Assembly: GCF_000626715.1 (NCBI RefSeq)
Contig: NZ_AQRA01000012.1
Location: 1-64,000 of the forward strand
DNA from: Aquimarina atlantica
GTDB lineage: Bacteria > Bacteroidota > Bacteroidia > Flavobacteriales > Flavobacteriaceae
DNA length: 64,000 nt
Direction of reading: 5' to 3'
Shown here: in pieces, positions 9,951-19,304 of the stretch
How the letters are laid out: the number at the start of each line of letters is the position of its first letter
How positions within the stretch are numbered: position 1 is the stretch's first letter
The notes under the pieces: generated by a model
Databases searched by the model: none
What the model was told of the DNA's origin: nothing
What the model saw: the letters and a program-made list of their open reading frames with translations, nothing else
Translations under genes and position numbers: made by a program

Positions 9951-10640
9951 TTAAAACCCTCTTTTTTGAACCGGAAATAATTTTTGTTCAGAGAGTTTTC
10001 CATCTTTATAGTAGTTCCACATACCATCTTTACGTCCTCTTTTATAATTTCCTTCGATAATCAATACCCCGTTGGTATCATAATACTTAGTTATCCCATG
10101 TAACTGGTCATTTTCATAGGTAAATTCTTTTATAATCACACCTGTATCAGAATACATGATTCTTTTTCCATTTTGCTTGCCATTGATATATGAAGCTTTT
10201 TCGGTTAACTGACCATTCTCAAAATAGGTAAGTTGTTCTCCATCTAATTTTCCAGATTGGTATTGTTCGGTCATCATAATCTTATCAGATCCTTTATGAT
10301 AATATTTCCATATCCCTATACGGTTTTTACCGATCATCTGCCCTTCGCTTATTATTTTTCCTTTTTGAGTAAAGTACGTTACATTAACAGTATCGCTATT
10401 TTTAGAAAATAACTTAATCGCTGTAGGAGAACTACCTCCATTAGGCTGATAAAATTTAAATTCTCCTATTTCTTTTCCGTGATCAAAACTCCCTTCATAA
10501 CGTAGCTGATCACTACCTTCATATTTTTTTTGCCATTTACCATGTCGCTTACCATTAGCGTCAAATGCATTATATTTTTGACCTAAAACAGAAAAACATA
10601 TAAGAAAAGATAAACTACAAAATAAAAATATACTTCGCAT
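9951..10640 (-). CDS. Secreted MORN-repeat / YwqK-type protein
   Basis: A 229-residue protein with a signal peptide (about residues 1-20), followed by repeated units of the form G-x-W-x-Y-[YF]-x-x-G-x-L, for example GIWKYYHKGSDK, GEQLTYFENGQL, GITKYYDTNGVL and GMWNYYKDGKL. These are MORN-like beta-hairpin repeats, often annotated as YwqK antitoxin-like although that name says little about function. The protein is probably periplasmic or outer-membrane associated. It has its own promoter-like sequence (10672-10699) and a following terminator, so it is likely monocistronic. Its role is unknown. Confidence 0.85.
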   Translation of the reverse strand: MRSIFLFCSLSFLICFSVLGQKYNAFDANGKRHGKWQKKYEGSDQLRYEGSFDHGKEIGEFKFYQPNGGSSPTAIKLFSKNSDTVNVTYFTQKGKIISEGQMIGKNRIGIWKYYHKGSDKIMMTEQYQSGKLDGEQLTYFENGQLTEKASYINGKQNGKRIMYSDTGVIIKEFTYENDQLHGITKYYDTNGVLIIEGNYKRGRKDGMWNYYKDGKLSEQKLFPVQKRGF

Positions 10641-10671
10641 AACTACAATTTAATTTGGGACATTATTTCAA

Positions 10672-10699
10672 CAAATTTAATCTCCAAAAAGTATACCAA
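10672..10699 (-). promoter_or_regulatory. Putative promoter of the MORN-repeat gene
   Basis: On the minus strand TTG (10699-10697) is followed by 17 bases and then TAAATTTG (10679-10672), matching the Bacteroidota TTG-N17-23-TAnnTTTG pattern, about 32 bases upstream of the start codon. Confidence 0.45.
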
Positions 10700-10740
10700 T
10701 ATTATAAAATCAAATTCACAAAACGAAGGTTAAATTAAAA

Positions 10741-10765
10741 AAAAGCTCCTTATTCAGGAGCTTTT
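10741..10765 (-). terminator. Rho-independent terminator of yidC
   Basis: Perfect 10-bp arms AAAAGCTCCT and AGGAGCTTTT surround a five-base loop. On the minus strand the stem runs into T-rich sequence. It lies 24 bases beyond the yidC stop. Confidence 0.85.
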
Positions 10766-10788
10766 CTAAAATATATCAATATTTAAGG

Positions 10789-12675
10789 TTATTTCTTTTT
10801 TGCCTTTTGTTGTTGTTCTGCCTGTTCCATTAATTCTTTCATCTTTTTCTGGAACTTACCTTGTTTTTTAGGTTTCTTCTTATTTTCTTGAATTTTGGCA
10901 TGAATCTTATCTTCATCAATAATCACGTTTTTAATGACTAACATAATCCCTATAGTAATTAGGTTAGAAATAAAATAATACAATGATAAACCACTCGCAT
11001 AGTTATTAAAGAAGAACAACATCATTAATGGCGATAAATACATAATAAATTTCATATTAGGCATGCCTGGTTGTTGCGTTTGCATAGTTTGGCCCGTAGT
11101 CATCATCATATAGATAAAAATAGCTACCGATGCCAGTATAGGAAACAAACTGATATGATCTCCATAAAAAGGTATAGTAAATGGCAGCTCTGCTATAGTA
11201 TCATAACTAGACAAATCATCTGCCCACAAGAAACTTTTTTGTCGTAATTGAAATGCACTTGGGAAGAAATTGAATAAGGCATAAAAAACGGGGATCTGCA
11301 TTACCGCTGGCAAACAACCACTCATCGGGTTAACTCCTGCTTTACCATAAAGAGCCATTGTTTCTTGTTGCCTCTTCATTGCATTATCCTTATGCTTCTC
11401 ATTAATTTCTGTAATCTCTGGACGTAAAACTTTCATTTTAGCCTGTGATAAATACGACTTATATGTAACAGGAGATAAAATGATACGTACAATAATAGTC
11501 ATCACAATAATAGCGATTCCATAAGGTAAGAAACCACTTAAAAACGCGAAAAACGGTATAAACAGATATTTGTTGATTATTCCGAAAATCCCCCAGCCTA
11601 GAGGCACTATCTCATCAAGATTACGCTTATACGTATTTAAAATTCTATAGTCAGTAGGACCATAATACCAATCCATTGAATAATTAAGCTCTCCTCCTTG
11701 TAACTCTAAAGGCATAGAGGCAGAAAATTCTTTGGTCACTTTTATGTCTTTATCATCTAGCTCGCTTGAGTTTGCTATATTTTTAGAGGTAAAAGATGCT
11801 TTTTTGAATGGAGTATCTGTTAACAGCACAGAGGTAAAGAAATGTTGTTTAAAAGCAATCCAACTTACATCTTGCTCTTCGTCGTCTGCAAACTCTCCTT
11901 GTCCTAAATAATCATCTTTATCACCATCATATTCATATAAAACCTCGGTGTATCGATTTTCATATGTTGCGCTTTTAGCATGCCTTATGCCTTGAAGTTT
12001 CCAATCCAGATTTACTGTTTGGCTGCTATTAATTACTTGTTGTAACCCTTGAGATCGAACTGTAAAATCAACCATATACTCATCTGGTTTCAGTTCATAT
12101 CTATACTCTAGAAATTTGGTATTCGAAACCTTCAATTTCATAGATAAGATTGTATTTTCTCCATTTTTGGTTACCGTAGGTTCAAAGAATAAATCTTTTG
12201 TATTTAAGATTCTATTATCTGTGGTTCCAAAATTAATATTGAAAGAAGCGTTTTTACCATCTTTAATCAGGTATACAGGAACAGAATCATAGGTCTTAAA
12301 GTTTTTTAATAATGCTTCAGAAATATATCCTCCTCTATTATTTACTTTAAGGCTCAAAACTTCATTCTCGATTCTGGTAAATTCATCTTTTGCCGAAGGT
12401 AAACTAGCAGAATACGAAAATGCTCCTAGCTGTGACTTTGCATTAGATAATGCAACGGAGTCTAATGGATTTGCTATGATAGCTTCGCTTTCTTTTACAA
12501 AATCTGTAGTTTTTTCCTTGTCTGTTTTTGTCTCTGACTCTAACTGTTCTTTTTTAGCTTTTTCTGCCTCAATTTCTTCTGGAGTTGGTTGATTTAGATA
12601 GAACATCCAAACGATGATTCCAAAAATAAGTGCAAATCCAATTATCGAATTAAGATCAAATTTCTTTTCTTCCAT
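10789..12675 (-). CDS. yidC: Membrane protein insertase YidC
   Basis: Inserts and folds inner-membrane proteins, alone or with SecYEG. The 628-residue protein has an N-terminal transmembrane helix (about residues 10-26), a large periplasmic beta-rich domain (about 85-350), and the conserved C-terminal five-helix insertase domain with YKSYLSQAKMKVLRPEI, NPMSGCLPAVMQIPVFYALF and LSPLMMLFFFNNYASGLSLYY. The tail is Lys- and Gln-rich. It follows pyrG by 91 bases, but a strong terminator lies in that gap, so yidC may need its own promoter or read-through. A second terminator follows it. Confidence 0.98.
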   Translation of the reverse strand: MEEKKFDLNSIIGFALIFGIIVWMFYLNQPTPEEIEAEKAKKEQLESETKTDKEKTTDFVKESEAIIANPLDSVALSNAKSQLGAFSYSASLPSAKDEFTRIENEVLSLKVNNRGGYISEALLKNFKTYDSVPVYLIKDGKNASFNINFGTTDNRILNTKDLFFEPTVTKNGENTILSMKLKVSNTKFLEYRYELKPDEYMVDFTVRSQGLQQVINSSQTVNLDWKLQGIRHAKSATYENRYTEVLYEYDGDKDDYLGQGEFADDEEQDVSWIAFKQHFFTSVLLTDTPFKKASFTSKNIANSSELDDKDIKVTKEFSASMPLELQGGELNYSMDWYYGPTDYRILNTYKRNLDEIVPLGWGIFGIINKYLFIPFFAFLSGFLPYGIAIIVMTIIVRIILSPVTYKSYLSQAKMKVLRPEITEINEKHKDNAMKRQQETMALYGKAGVNPMSGCLPAVMQIPVFYALFNFFPSAFQLRQKSFLWADDLSSYDTIAELPFTIPFYGDHISLFPILASVAIFIYMMMTTGQTMQTQQPGMPNMKFIMYLSPLMMLFFFNNYASGLSLYYFISNLITIGIMLVIKNVIIDEDKIHAKIQENKKKPKKQGKFQKKMKELMEQAEQQQKAKKK

Positions 12676-12688
12676 GTATTGATGTATA

Positions 12689-12722
12689 AAAAGCCTTTAT
12701 CTGATGTCTCAGAAAGGCTTTT
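12689..12722 (-). terminator. Rho-independent terminator of pyrG
   Basis: Arms AAAAGCCTTT and AAAGGCTTTT plus an inner CTGA/TCAG pair, with loop TGTC and a two-base bulge. It sits between the pyrG stop and the yidC start, and ends in T-rich sequence on the minus strand. Confidence 0.8.
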
Positions 12723-12766
12723 AGAATTATATATTGTTATTTTGTTGTCAATTATCTGGCCAATTG

Positions 12767-14434
<1,668 letters not shown>

Positions 14435-14447
14435 TTAAAATTTTGCG

Positions 14448-14455
14448 CAAAAATA
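14448..14455 (-). promoter_or_regulatory. Putative minus-7 box for pyrG
   Basis: The minus strand reads TATTTTTG, matching TAnnTTTG, ending 41 bases before the pyrG ATG. No TTG is found at the preferred spacing, so only half of the promoter consensus is met. Confidence 0.35.
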
Positions 14456-14568
14456 CGAAGAAGTCATCAAATCATACATCGAAAATCAATCAATATTATG
14501 TAACTTATCCATATTCCTTCAACAACTTAAAAATCTGAAAATGAATTCACAACATATATATAAAAATA

Positions 14569-14594
14569 AAATCCTGTCTCACGACAGGATTTTA
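14569..14594 (-). terminator. Rho-independent terminator of the DUF5606 gene
   Basis: Perfect 11-bp arms AAAATCCTGTC and GACAGGATTTT around loop TCAC, 18 bases past the DUF5606 stop on the minus strand. Confidence 0.85.
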
Positions 14595-14612
14595 TTATAA
14601 AAAATTATGCTC

Positions 14613-15035
14613 TTATTCTTCTTCTTCGGCAACTTTCTCCTCTTCTACTTCATCAAAATCTGTTAATCCTTTGGATTGTAAAATATTGTACCATTGAATC
14701 ACTTTTTTCATATCACTGGCATATACTCTATCCTCATCATAATCTGGTAATATTTCACTAAAATAAGCTTCTAATTTATCTTTAGATTCTTTGTGATTAA
14801 TAGCTTTTTCGCCATTTTCTTTTTCAAAAATCTTTTTAAAAATTTCTCGTAAAGGAACTTCTTCTGTAAATGTATAAATTGCAATTTCGCTAAGCACACT
14901 TACATTGTGTCTTATACTTACCGACAACCTTTTTCCATCTAATAAAGATTCTGCTAAAAATCCACTTCGAGTTTGAGTTTTTAACTCATATAAACCAGGT
15001 TTACCCGAAATTGCTAATATTTTATCTAAGCTCAT
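14613..15035 (-). CDS. DUF5606 domain-containing protein
   Basis: A 140-residue cytoplasmic protein found next to def and ruvX across Bacteroidota. The N terminus (SLDKILAISGKPGLYELKTQ and GFLAESLLDGKRLSV) resembles a small beta-barrel nucleic-acid or ligand-binding fold, then come a helical segment and a very acidic tail (EVEEEKVAEEEE). No catalytic motif is visible. The function is unknown; the conserved position beside peptide deformylase hints at a housekeeping role, which is inference. Confidence 0.85.
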   Translation of the reverse strand: MSLDKILAISGKPGLYELKTQTRSGFLAESLLDGKRLSVSIRHNVSVLSEIAIYTFTEEVPLREIFKKIFEKENGEKAINHKESKDKLEAYFSEILPDYDEDRVYASDMKKVIQWYNILQSKGLTDFDEVEEEKVAEEEE

Positions 15036-15241
15036 ATATTTTTATCTATTTATGATATATTTCTTTTCAAAGATCAGATCTGTAATAATGCAGATCCATA
15101 AGGGATTTACATATCAATTATTTCAATTACTATTGAAATTTTTAAAACTTGTTCATCTCCCTCACAAAGTTGGCAAATATCAGTAGTTCGTTTTAAAAAA
15201 TCAAACATTTCACCAACATAAATATTAAAAGTAGCCTGTGA

Positions 15242-15832
15242 TTATCTACCCTTTTTTAATAAAGGAAATCGCATTCTGTATTCTGAATTAATTTTCCCTT
15301 TAGAAATATTTGCTAATTTCCCTTTTATTAAACGCTTTTTAAGGCTCGATAGTTTATCTGTAAACAAAACGCCTTCGATATGATCATATTCATGCTGAAT
15401 TACTCTTGCTGCCAACCCACCATACGTCTCGGTATGCTCTACAAAATTCTCATCAAAATAGTGGATTTTTATAGTTTCATTACGAAATACATCTTCTCGT
15501 ATTTCGGGAATACTTAAACATCCTTCGGCAAAAGCCCACTCCTCACCTGTTTCTTCTAAAATGGTAGCGTTAATGAATACTTTTTTAAAGTTTTTTAACT
15601 GGTCTGCTGCTTCTTTAGATAATTCTTCGTCTTCAGAAAAAGGCTCTGCATCAACAATAAATAATCGAATAGGAAGTCCAATCTGAGGAGCTGCTAATCC
15701 TACTCCATGTGCATTATACATGGTCTCAAACATATTGTCCAGCAATTCTGACAATTTGGGATAATCTTTGGTTATCTCTTTTCCTTTTTTCTTCAATACC
15801 GGATCTCCGTATGCTACAATGGGAAATATCAT
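15242..15832 (-). CDS. def: Peptide deformylase
   Basis: Removes the formyl group from the N-terminal methionine of new proteins. All three metalloenzyme motifs are present in the 196-residue protein: GVGLAAPQIG, EGCLSIP (metal-binding Cys) and HEYDHIEGVLF (the two metal-binding His and the catalytic Glu). The insertion between motifs 1 and 2 is longer than in the E. coli enzyme but normal for Bacteroidota. It lies 24 bases downstream of ruvX and is probably co-transcribed with it. Confidence 0.97.
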   Translation of the reverse strand: MIFPIVAYGDPVLKKKGKEITKDYPKLSELLDNMFETMYNAHGVGLAAPQIGLPIRLFIVDAEPFSEDEELSKEAADQLKNFKKVFINATILEETGEEWAFAEGCLSIPEIREDVFRNETIKIHYFDENFVEHTETYGGLAARVIQHEYDHIEGVLFTDKLSSLKKRLIKGKLANISKGKINSEYRMRFPLLKKGR

Positions 15833-15856
15833 ATTTTATTTCTTATTTCTAATTAT

Positions 15857-16267
15857 TTATCGATTATACAAATAATCTTGTAATATAATCGTCGCACTAA
15901 TCTGATCTACCAATGCCTTATCTCTTCTCTTCTTTTTTGAAATACCACTAGCTATCATAGTATCAAAAGCAATTTTAGAAGTAAAGCGTTCATCAATTCT
16001 TTTTACAGGAATATCAGGAAGTAATTTATTTAATTTTTCTAAAAAAGGTAAAATTAACTGTTCACTCTCTGAAGCTTCTCCATGCAACCTTTTAGGTTCT
16101 CCTACTATAAAAAGCTCGATTTCTTCCTTATACACATAATCCTTTAGCCATGATAATAAATCTCTGGTGTCAACAGTAGTTAACCCAGAAGCGATAATCT
16201 GCAACTCATCTGTAACTGCAATCCCGCAACGTTTTGCTCCATAATCAATCGCTAAAATCCGTGGCAT
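15857..16267 (-). CDS. ruvX: YqgF/RuvX family putative Holliday junction resolvase / pre-16S rRNA nuclease
   Basis: An RNase H-fold nuclease; the E. coli homologue processes the 5' end of 16S rRNA. Motifs are ILAIDYGAKRCGIAVTD (first catalytic Asp), FIVGEPKRLHG, RIDERFTSKIA and the C-terminal DQISATIILQDYL (last Asp). I chose the ATG at 16267 (MPRILAIDYG), which begins right at the first strand; the frame stays open 14 codons further but that extension is not family-like. A minus-7-like TATTTTTG on the minus strand (16287-16280) lies just upstream, implying a very short leader. The gene is divergent from dapD and leads the ruvX-def pair. Confidence 0.93.
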   Translation of the reverse strand: MPRILAIDYGAKRCGIAVTDELQIIASGLTTVDTRDLLSWLKDYVYKEEIELFIVGEPKRLHGEASESEQLILPFLEKLNKLLPDIPVKRIDERFTSKIAFDTMIASGISKKKRRDKALVDQISATIILQDYLYNR

Positions 16268-16393
16268 TCCTTTTTTTTGCAAAAATATAATATTATTACA
16301 AAACGACACTTATTTATTAATGGTTTCCTAAAATATCTATAATCGATACTTTTTTAAAAGGAAGCTATTATCTTTACCAAAATTTTTTATTCG

Positions 16394-17209
16394 ATGAACC
16401 AACTAAAAGAAACCATAGAAAAAGCCTGGGAAAACAGAGAGCTTTTAAAAGAATCAAATACGCAAAGTGCAATACGTGAAGTAATTAACTTATTGGACTC
16501 GGGAAAACTTAGAGTTGCAGAACCTGTAGAAGGTGGCTGGCAAGTAAATGAATGGGTAAAAAAAGGAGTAGTATTATATTTCCCTATTCAAAAAATGGAA
16601 ACTCTAGAAGCTGGAATTTTTGAATATCACGACAAAATTCCATTAAAAAAAGGATATGAAGCTAAAGGAATTCGTGTAGTTCCTAATGCAGTTGCACGTC
16701 ACGGTGCTTACATCTCTCCTGGTACTATTTTAATGCCTAGTTATGTAAACATAGGAGCTTATGTAGATCAAGGAACTATGGTAGATACATGGGCAACTGT
16801 AGGTAGTTGTGCTCAAATAGGAAAAAATGTTCATCTTAGCGGTGGTGTTGGCATCGGTGGTGTTTTAGAGCCATTACAGGCTGCTCCTGTAATTATAGAA
16901 GATAATGCATTTATAGGATCCAGGTGTATTGTAGTCGAAGGAGTTCGAGTAGAAAAAGAAGCTGTATTAGGTGCTAATGTAGTATTAACAGCATCTACCA
17001 AGATTATTGATGTTACTGGAAATACTCCTGTAGAAAGAAAAGGAGTTGTTCCTGCTGGATCTGTTGTAATTCCAGGAAGTTATACTAAGAAATTTGCTGC
17101 TGGAGAATTTAATGTACCTTGCGCTTTAATTATTGGAAAACGTAAAGAAAGTACAGACAAGAAAACTTCACTTAATGATGCTCTTCGTGAATACGATGTA
17201 GCCGTATAG
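16394..17209 (+). CDS. dapD: 2,3,4,5-tetrahydropyridine-2,6-dicarboxylate N-succinyltransferase
   Basis: Transfers succinyl from succinyl-CoA to tetrahydrodipicolinate in the succinylase branch of diaminopimelate and lysine synthesis. The 271-residue protein has an N-terminal helical domain and a left-handed beta-helix of hexapeptide repeats (about residues 100-230, including VAEGV-like turns and HLSGGVGIGGVLEPLQAAP). The C-terminal PAGSVVIPGSYTKKF segment is typical of the trimeric enzyme. A strong terminator follows. lysA, the last enzyme of the pathway, lies 42 kb away at 59213-60442. Confidence 0.97.
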   Translation: MNQLKETIEKAWENRELLKESNTQSAIREVINLLDSGKLRVAEPVEGGWQVNEWVKKGVVLYFPIQKMETLEAGIFEYHDKIPLKKGYEAKGIRVVPNAVARHGAYISPGTILMPSYVNIGAYVDQGTMVDTWATVGSCAQIGKNVHLSGGVGIGGVLEPLQAAPVIIEDNAFIGSRCIVVEGVRVEKEAVLGANVVLTASTKIIDVTGNTPVERKGVVPAGSVVIPGSYTKKFAAGEFNVPCALIIGKRKESTDKKTSLNDALREYDVAV

Positions 17210-17229
17210 TGTAAAGCATGTAAAAAAAC

Positions 17230-17266
17230 TTGAGCTTGTCTTCTCTTTTTTTTAAGACAAGCTCAA
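17230..17266 (+). terminator. Rho-independent terminator of dapD
   Basis: Perfect 13-bp arms TTGAGCTTGTCTT and AAGACAAGCTCAA around an 11-base T-rich loop, followed by TTATTTT. It starts 20 bases after the dapD stop. Confidence 0.85.
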
Positions 17267-17285
17267 TTATTTTGATCAATAGCAT

Positions 17286-18347
17286 ATGAAGATTTTGGTT
17301 ATTCAACAAAAGATGATTGGTGATGTGCTCACAAGTACTATTATTTGTGAAGCATTACGAAAAGAGTACCCTAATGCTACTATTGATTTTTTAGTGAACT
17401 CTAATACCAAATCTGTCATAACAGAAAACCCATTTTTTGATCATATTATAGAATTTAAAAATGAATACCAAAATGACAAAAAGGCTTTTTATGCTTTTTT
17501 AAAAGAAATACGAAAGTCTAAATATGATCATGTAATCGATGTATATGGTAAATTAGAGAGCAACCTCATCACTCTATTTTCTGGTGCTTCAAAAAGAGTG
17601 TCTTTCTATAAATGGTACACTCAATTTTTTTACACAAAAACCATTAAAAGAAATCTTGTTCCTATTACAAATGCTAGTATAGCAATAGAAAACAGATTAC
17701 GTTTGGTTTTTCCCGAAAACAGAATTACCTCTGAGATCACAAGACCAAAAATATTTTTAACCAAAGAAGAAAAAGAAAAAGCTCGTGAGTTTTTAGAATC
17801 CAACGGGATTGTTGCCAAGACACCGTTAATCATGATTAGTGTTTTAGGTAGCGAAATGAGAAAAACACTTCCTTTCGAGTATATGGCTGAAGCCATAGAT
17901 GCAGTTGTTAAGAATACAGAGGCAAATATTCTTTTTAATTATATCCCAAATCAGGAAAAAGATGCCCGTACAATCTATAACCTTACCATGCCTAAAACAC
18001 AGAGGCATATTCATTTTGATGTATTTGCCAAAAGTTTACGAGGATTCCTTGCAATTCTCTCTCATTGCGATGCGTTAATAGGGAACGAAGGAGGCGCTGT
18101 AAATATGGCCAAAGCTCTTGATATACCAACTTTTACTGTTTTTTCTCCCTGGATTCATAAAAAAGATTGGAATATGTTTGAGGATGGAGAAAGACAAACA
18201 TCGGTTCACTTATCTGATTATATGCCTGAATTATTTTTAAATAAAAGCAATAAAGAACTCAAAAAGAATTCCTTAGAACTTTACCCTTATTTTAAAACAG
18301 AATTATTCATTAAACAATTGCATAATTTTTTAAGTAAAAACTTGTAA
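17286..18347 (+). CDS. Glycosyltransferase family 9 (heptosyltransferase-like)
   Basis: A 353-residue GT-B enzyme that probably adds a heptose or similar sugar to the LPS core. The start MKILVIQQKMIGDVLTSTII is the classic GT9 N terminus, and ALIGNEGGAVNMAKALDIPTF is the C-terminal nucleotide-sugar binding segment. It lies directly upstream of a GT2 gene (25 bases to its most likely start), so the two probably form an operon. The acceptor and donor cannot be inferred. Confidence 0.92.
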   Translation: MKILVIQQKMIGDVLTSTIICEALRKEYPNATIDFLVNSNTKSVITENPFFDHIIEFKNEYQNDKKAFYAFLKEIRKSKYDHVIDVYGKLESNLITLFSGASKRVSFYKWYTQFFYTKTIKRNLVPITNASIAIENRLRLVFPENRITSEITRPKIFLTKEEKEKAREFLESNGIVAKTPLIMISVLGSEMRKTLPFEYMAEAIDAVVKNTEANILFNYIPNQEKDARTIYNLTMPKTQRHIHFDVFAKSLRGFLAILSHCDALIGNEGGAVNMAKALDIPTFTVFSPWIHKKDWNMFEDGERQTSVHLSDYMPELFLNKSNKELKKNSLELYPYFKTELFIKQLHNFLSKNL

Positions 18348-18372
18348 TTTGCATTTTTAAAACCAAATCATC

Positions 18373-19152
18373 ATAGAAAAAGAGATTTTACATAGAGAGA
18401 AAGTTACTGCTATAATCCCATGCTATAACGAAGAACATAATATCAAAGATGTATTAGAATCAGTTTCATTTGCCGATGAAATTATGGTTGTTGATTCTTT
18501 TAGTACAGATAAGACGGTCGAAATTGCAAGAGAATATACAGATTTCATTATTCAAAGAGAATTTGATTATCCTTCATTTCAAAAAAATTGGGCTATTCCT
18601 CAAGCGACGCACGAATGGATATTATTAGTTGATGCAGACGAAAGAGTAACTCCAGAGCTTAAAAGCGAAGTACTAGAGATATTAAAAGATCCCGGAAAAG
18701 ATAATTATGTAGCCTATTGGATAAAGCGAATGAATCATTTTATGGGAGAAAGAATACACTATAGTGGGTGGCGAAATGATAAAGTTATTCGATTATTTCA
18801 TAGAGATCAATGTAAATATGATGACAGGCATGTACATGAAGAAATTGTTACCCCAGGTAAAGTAGGAATATTAAAAAACAAATTTTACCACAATACATAT
18901 ACTACTTTTGATGCTTACATTAATAAACTAAACAGGTATGCCTCTTGGCAAGCAGAAGATTATGACAAAAAAACAAAACGATTAACACCATATCATTTTA
19001 TTATAAAACCACTTTGGGCTTTTTTTAAACATTACATTATACAAAGCGGATTTAGAGATGGTGTTCCTGGTTTAGTTATAGGTTATGTTCAGGCATATGC
19101 AGTTTTTATGAGATATGTAAAGCTTTGGCTATTCCGAAAAAATCGAAAATAA
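18373..19152 (+). CDS. Glycosyltransferase family 2, start codon non-canonical or lost
   Basis: The open frame encodes a GT-A transferase of the WaaE/KdtX-like type: VTAIIPCYNEEHNI at the N terminus, FADEIMVVDSFSTDKT, EWILLVDADERV (DxD-type metal site), and a C-terminal membrane-associated region. The first ATG (18484) falls after the essential IIPCYNEE strand and cannot be the real start. Upstream the frame is open only back to a stop at 18358-18360, with no ATG, GTG or TTG; the only candidates are ATC, ATA or ATT codons at 18367, 18370, 18373 and 18385. I place the start at ATA 18373 provisionally. Either a rare start codon is used or the sequence carries a mutation or error. A terminator follows. 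Confidence 0.85.
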   Translation: MEKEILHREKVTAIIPCYNEEHNIKDVLESVSFADEIMVVDSFSTDKTVEIAREYTDFIIQREFDYPSFQKNWAIPQATHEWILLVDADERVTPELKSEVLEILKDPGKDNYVAYWIKRMNHFMGERIHYSGWRNDKVIRLFHRDQCKYDDRHVHEEIVTPGKVGILKNKFYHNTYTTFDAYINKLNRYASWQAEDYDKKTKRLTPYHFIIKPLWAFFKHYIIQSGFRDGVPGLVIGYVQAYAVFMRYVKLWLFRKNRK

Positions 19153-19198
19153 CATATAAAAATTTCTATATTTTTTCTCAAAAAAAAACTCTTATTTA

Positions 19199-19224
19199 AA
19201 AAAACCGGGTTTATCAGGTTTTTT
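19199..19224 (+). terminator. Probable terminator after the GT9-GT2 pair
   Basis: Arms AAAAAACC and GGTTTTTT form an 8-bp stem around a 10-base loop, ending in the T run, 46 bases after the GT2 stop. Confidence 0.6.
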
Positions 19225-19267
19225 CGAGGCTCTTCTTTATTTTAGAATACATAGTATATAACAGATA

Positions 19268-19275
19268 TAGTTTTG
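19268..19275 (+). promoter_or_regulatory. Putative minus-7 box for the TonB receptor operon
   Basis: TAGTTTTG matches TAnnTTTG, 29 bases before the ATG at 19305 and just after the preceding terminator. No TTG is found at the preferred spacing upstream. Confidence 0.35.
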
Positions 19276-19304
19276 AATAAAAATTGTTTAAAACTATATC
19301 AAAT

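Noticed and set aside
9951-10640. Toxin-antitoxin system
   Set aside because: The YwqK-type antitoxin label is only a homology name; no toxin gene is adjacent and the protein has a signal peptide.
18484-19152. Taking the first ATG as the start of the GT2 gene
   Set aside because: It would remove the strand carrying IIPCYNEE needed for nucleotide-sugar binding; homology continues upstream in the same frame.
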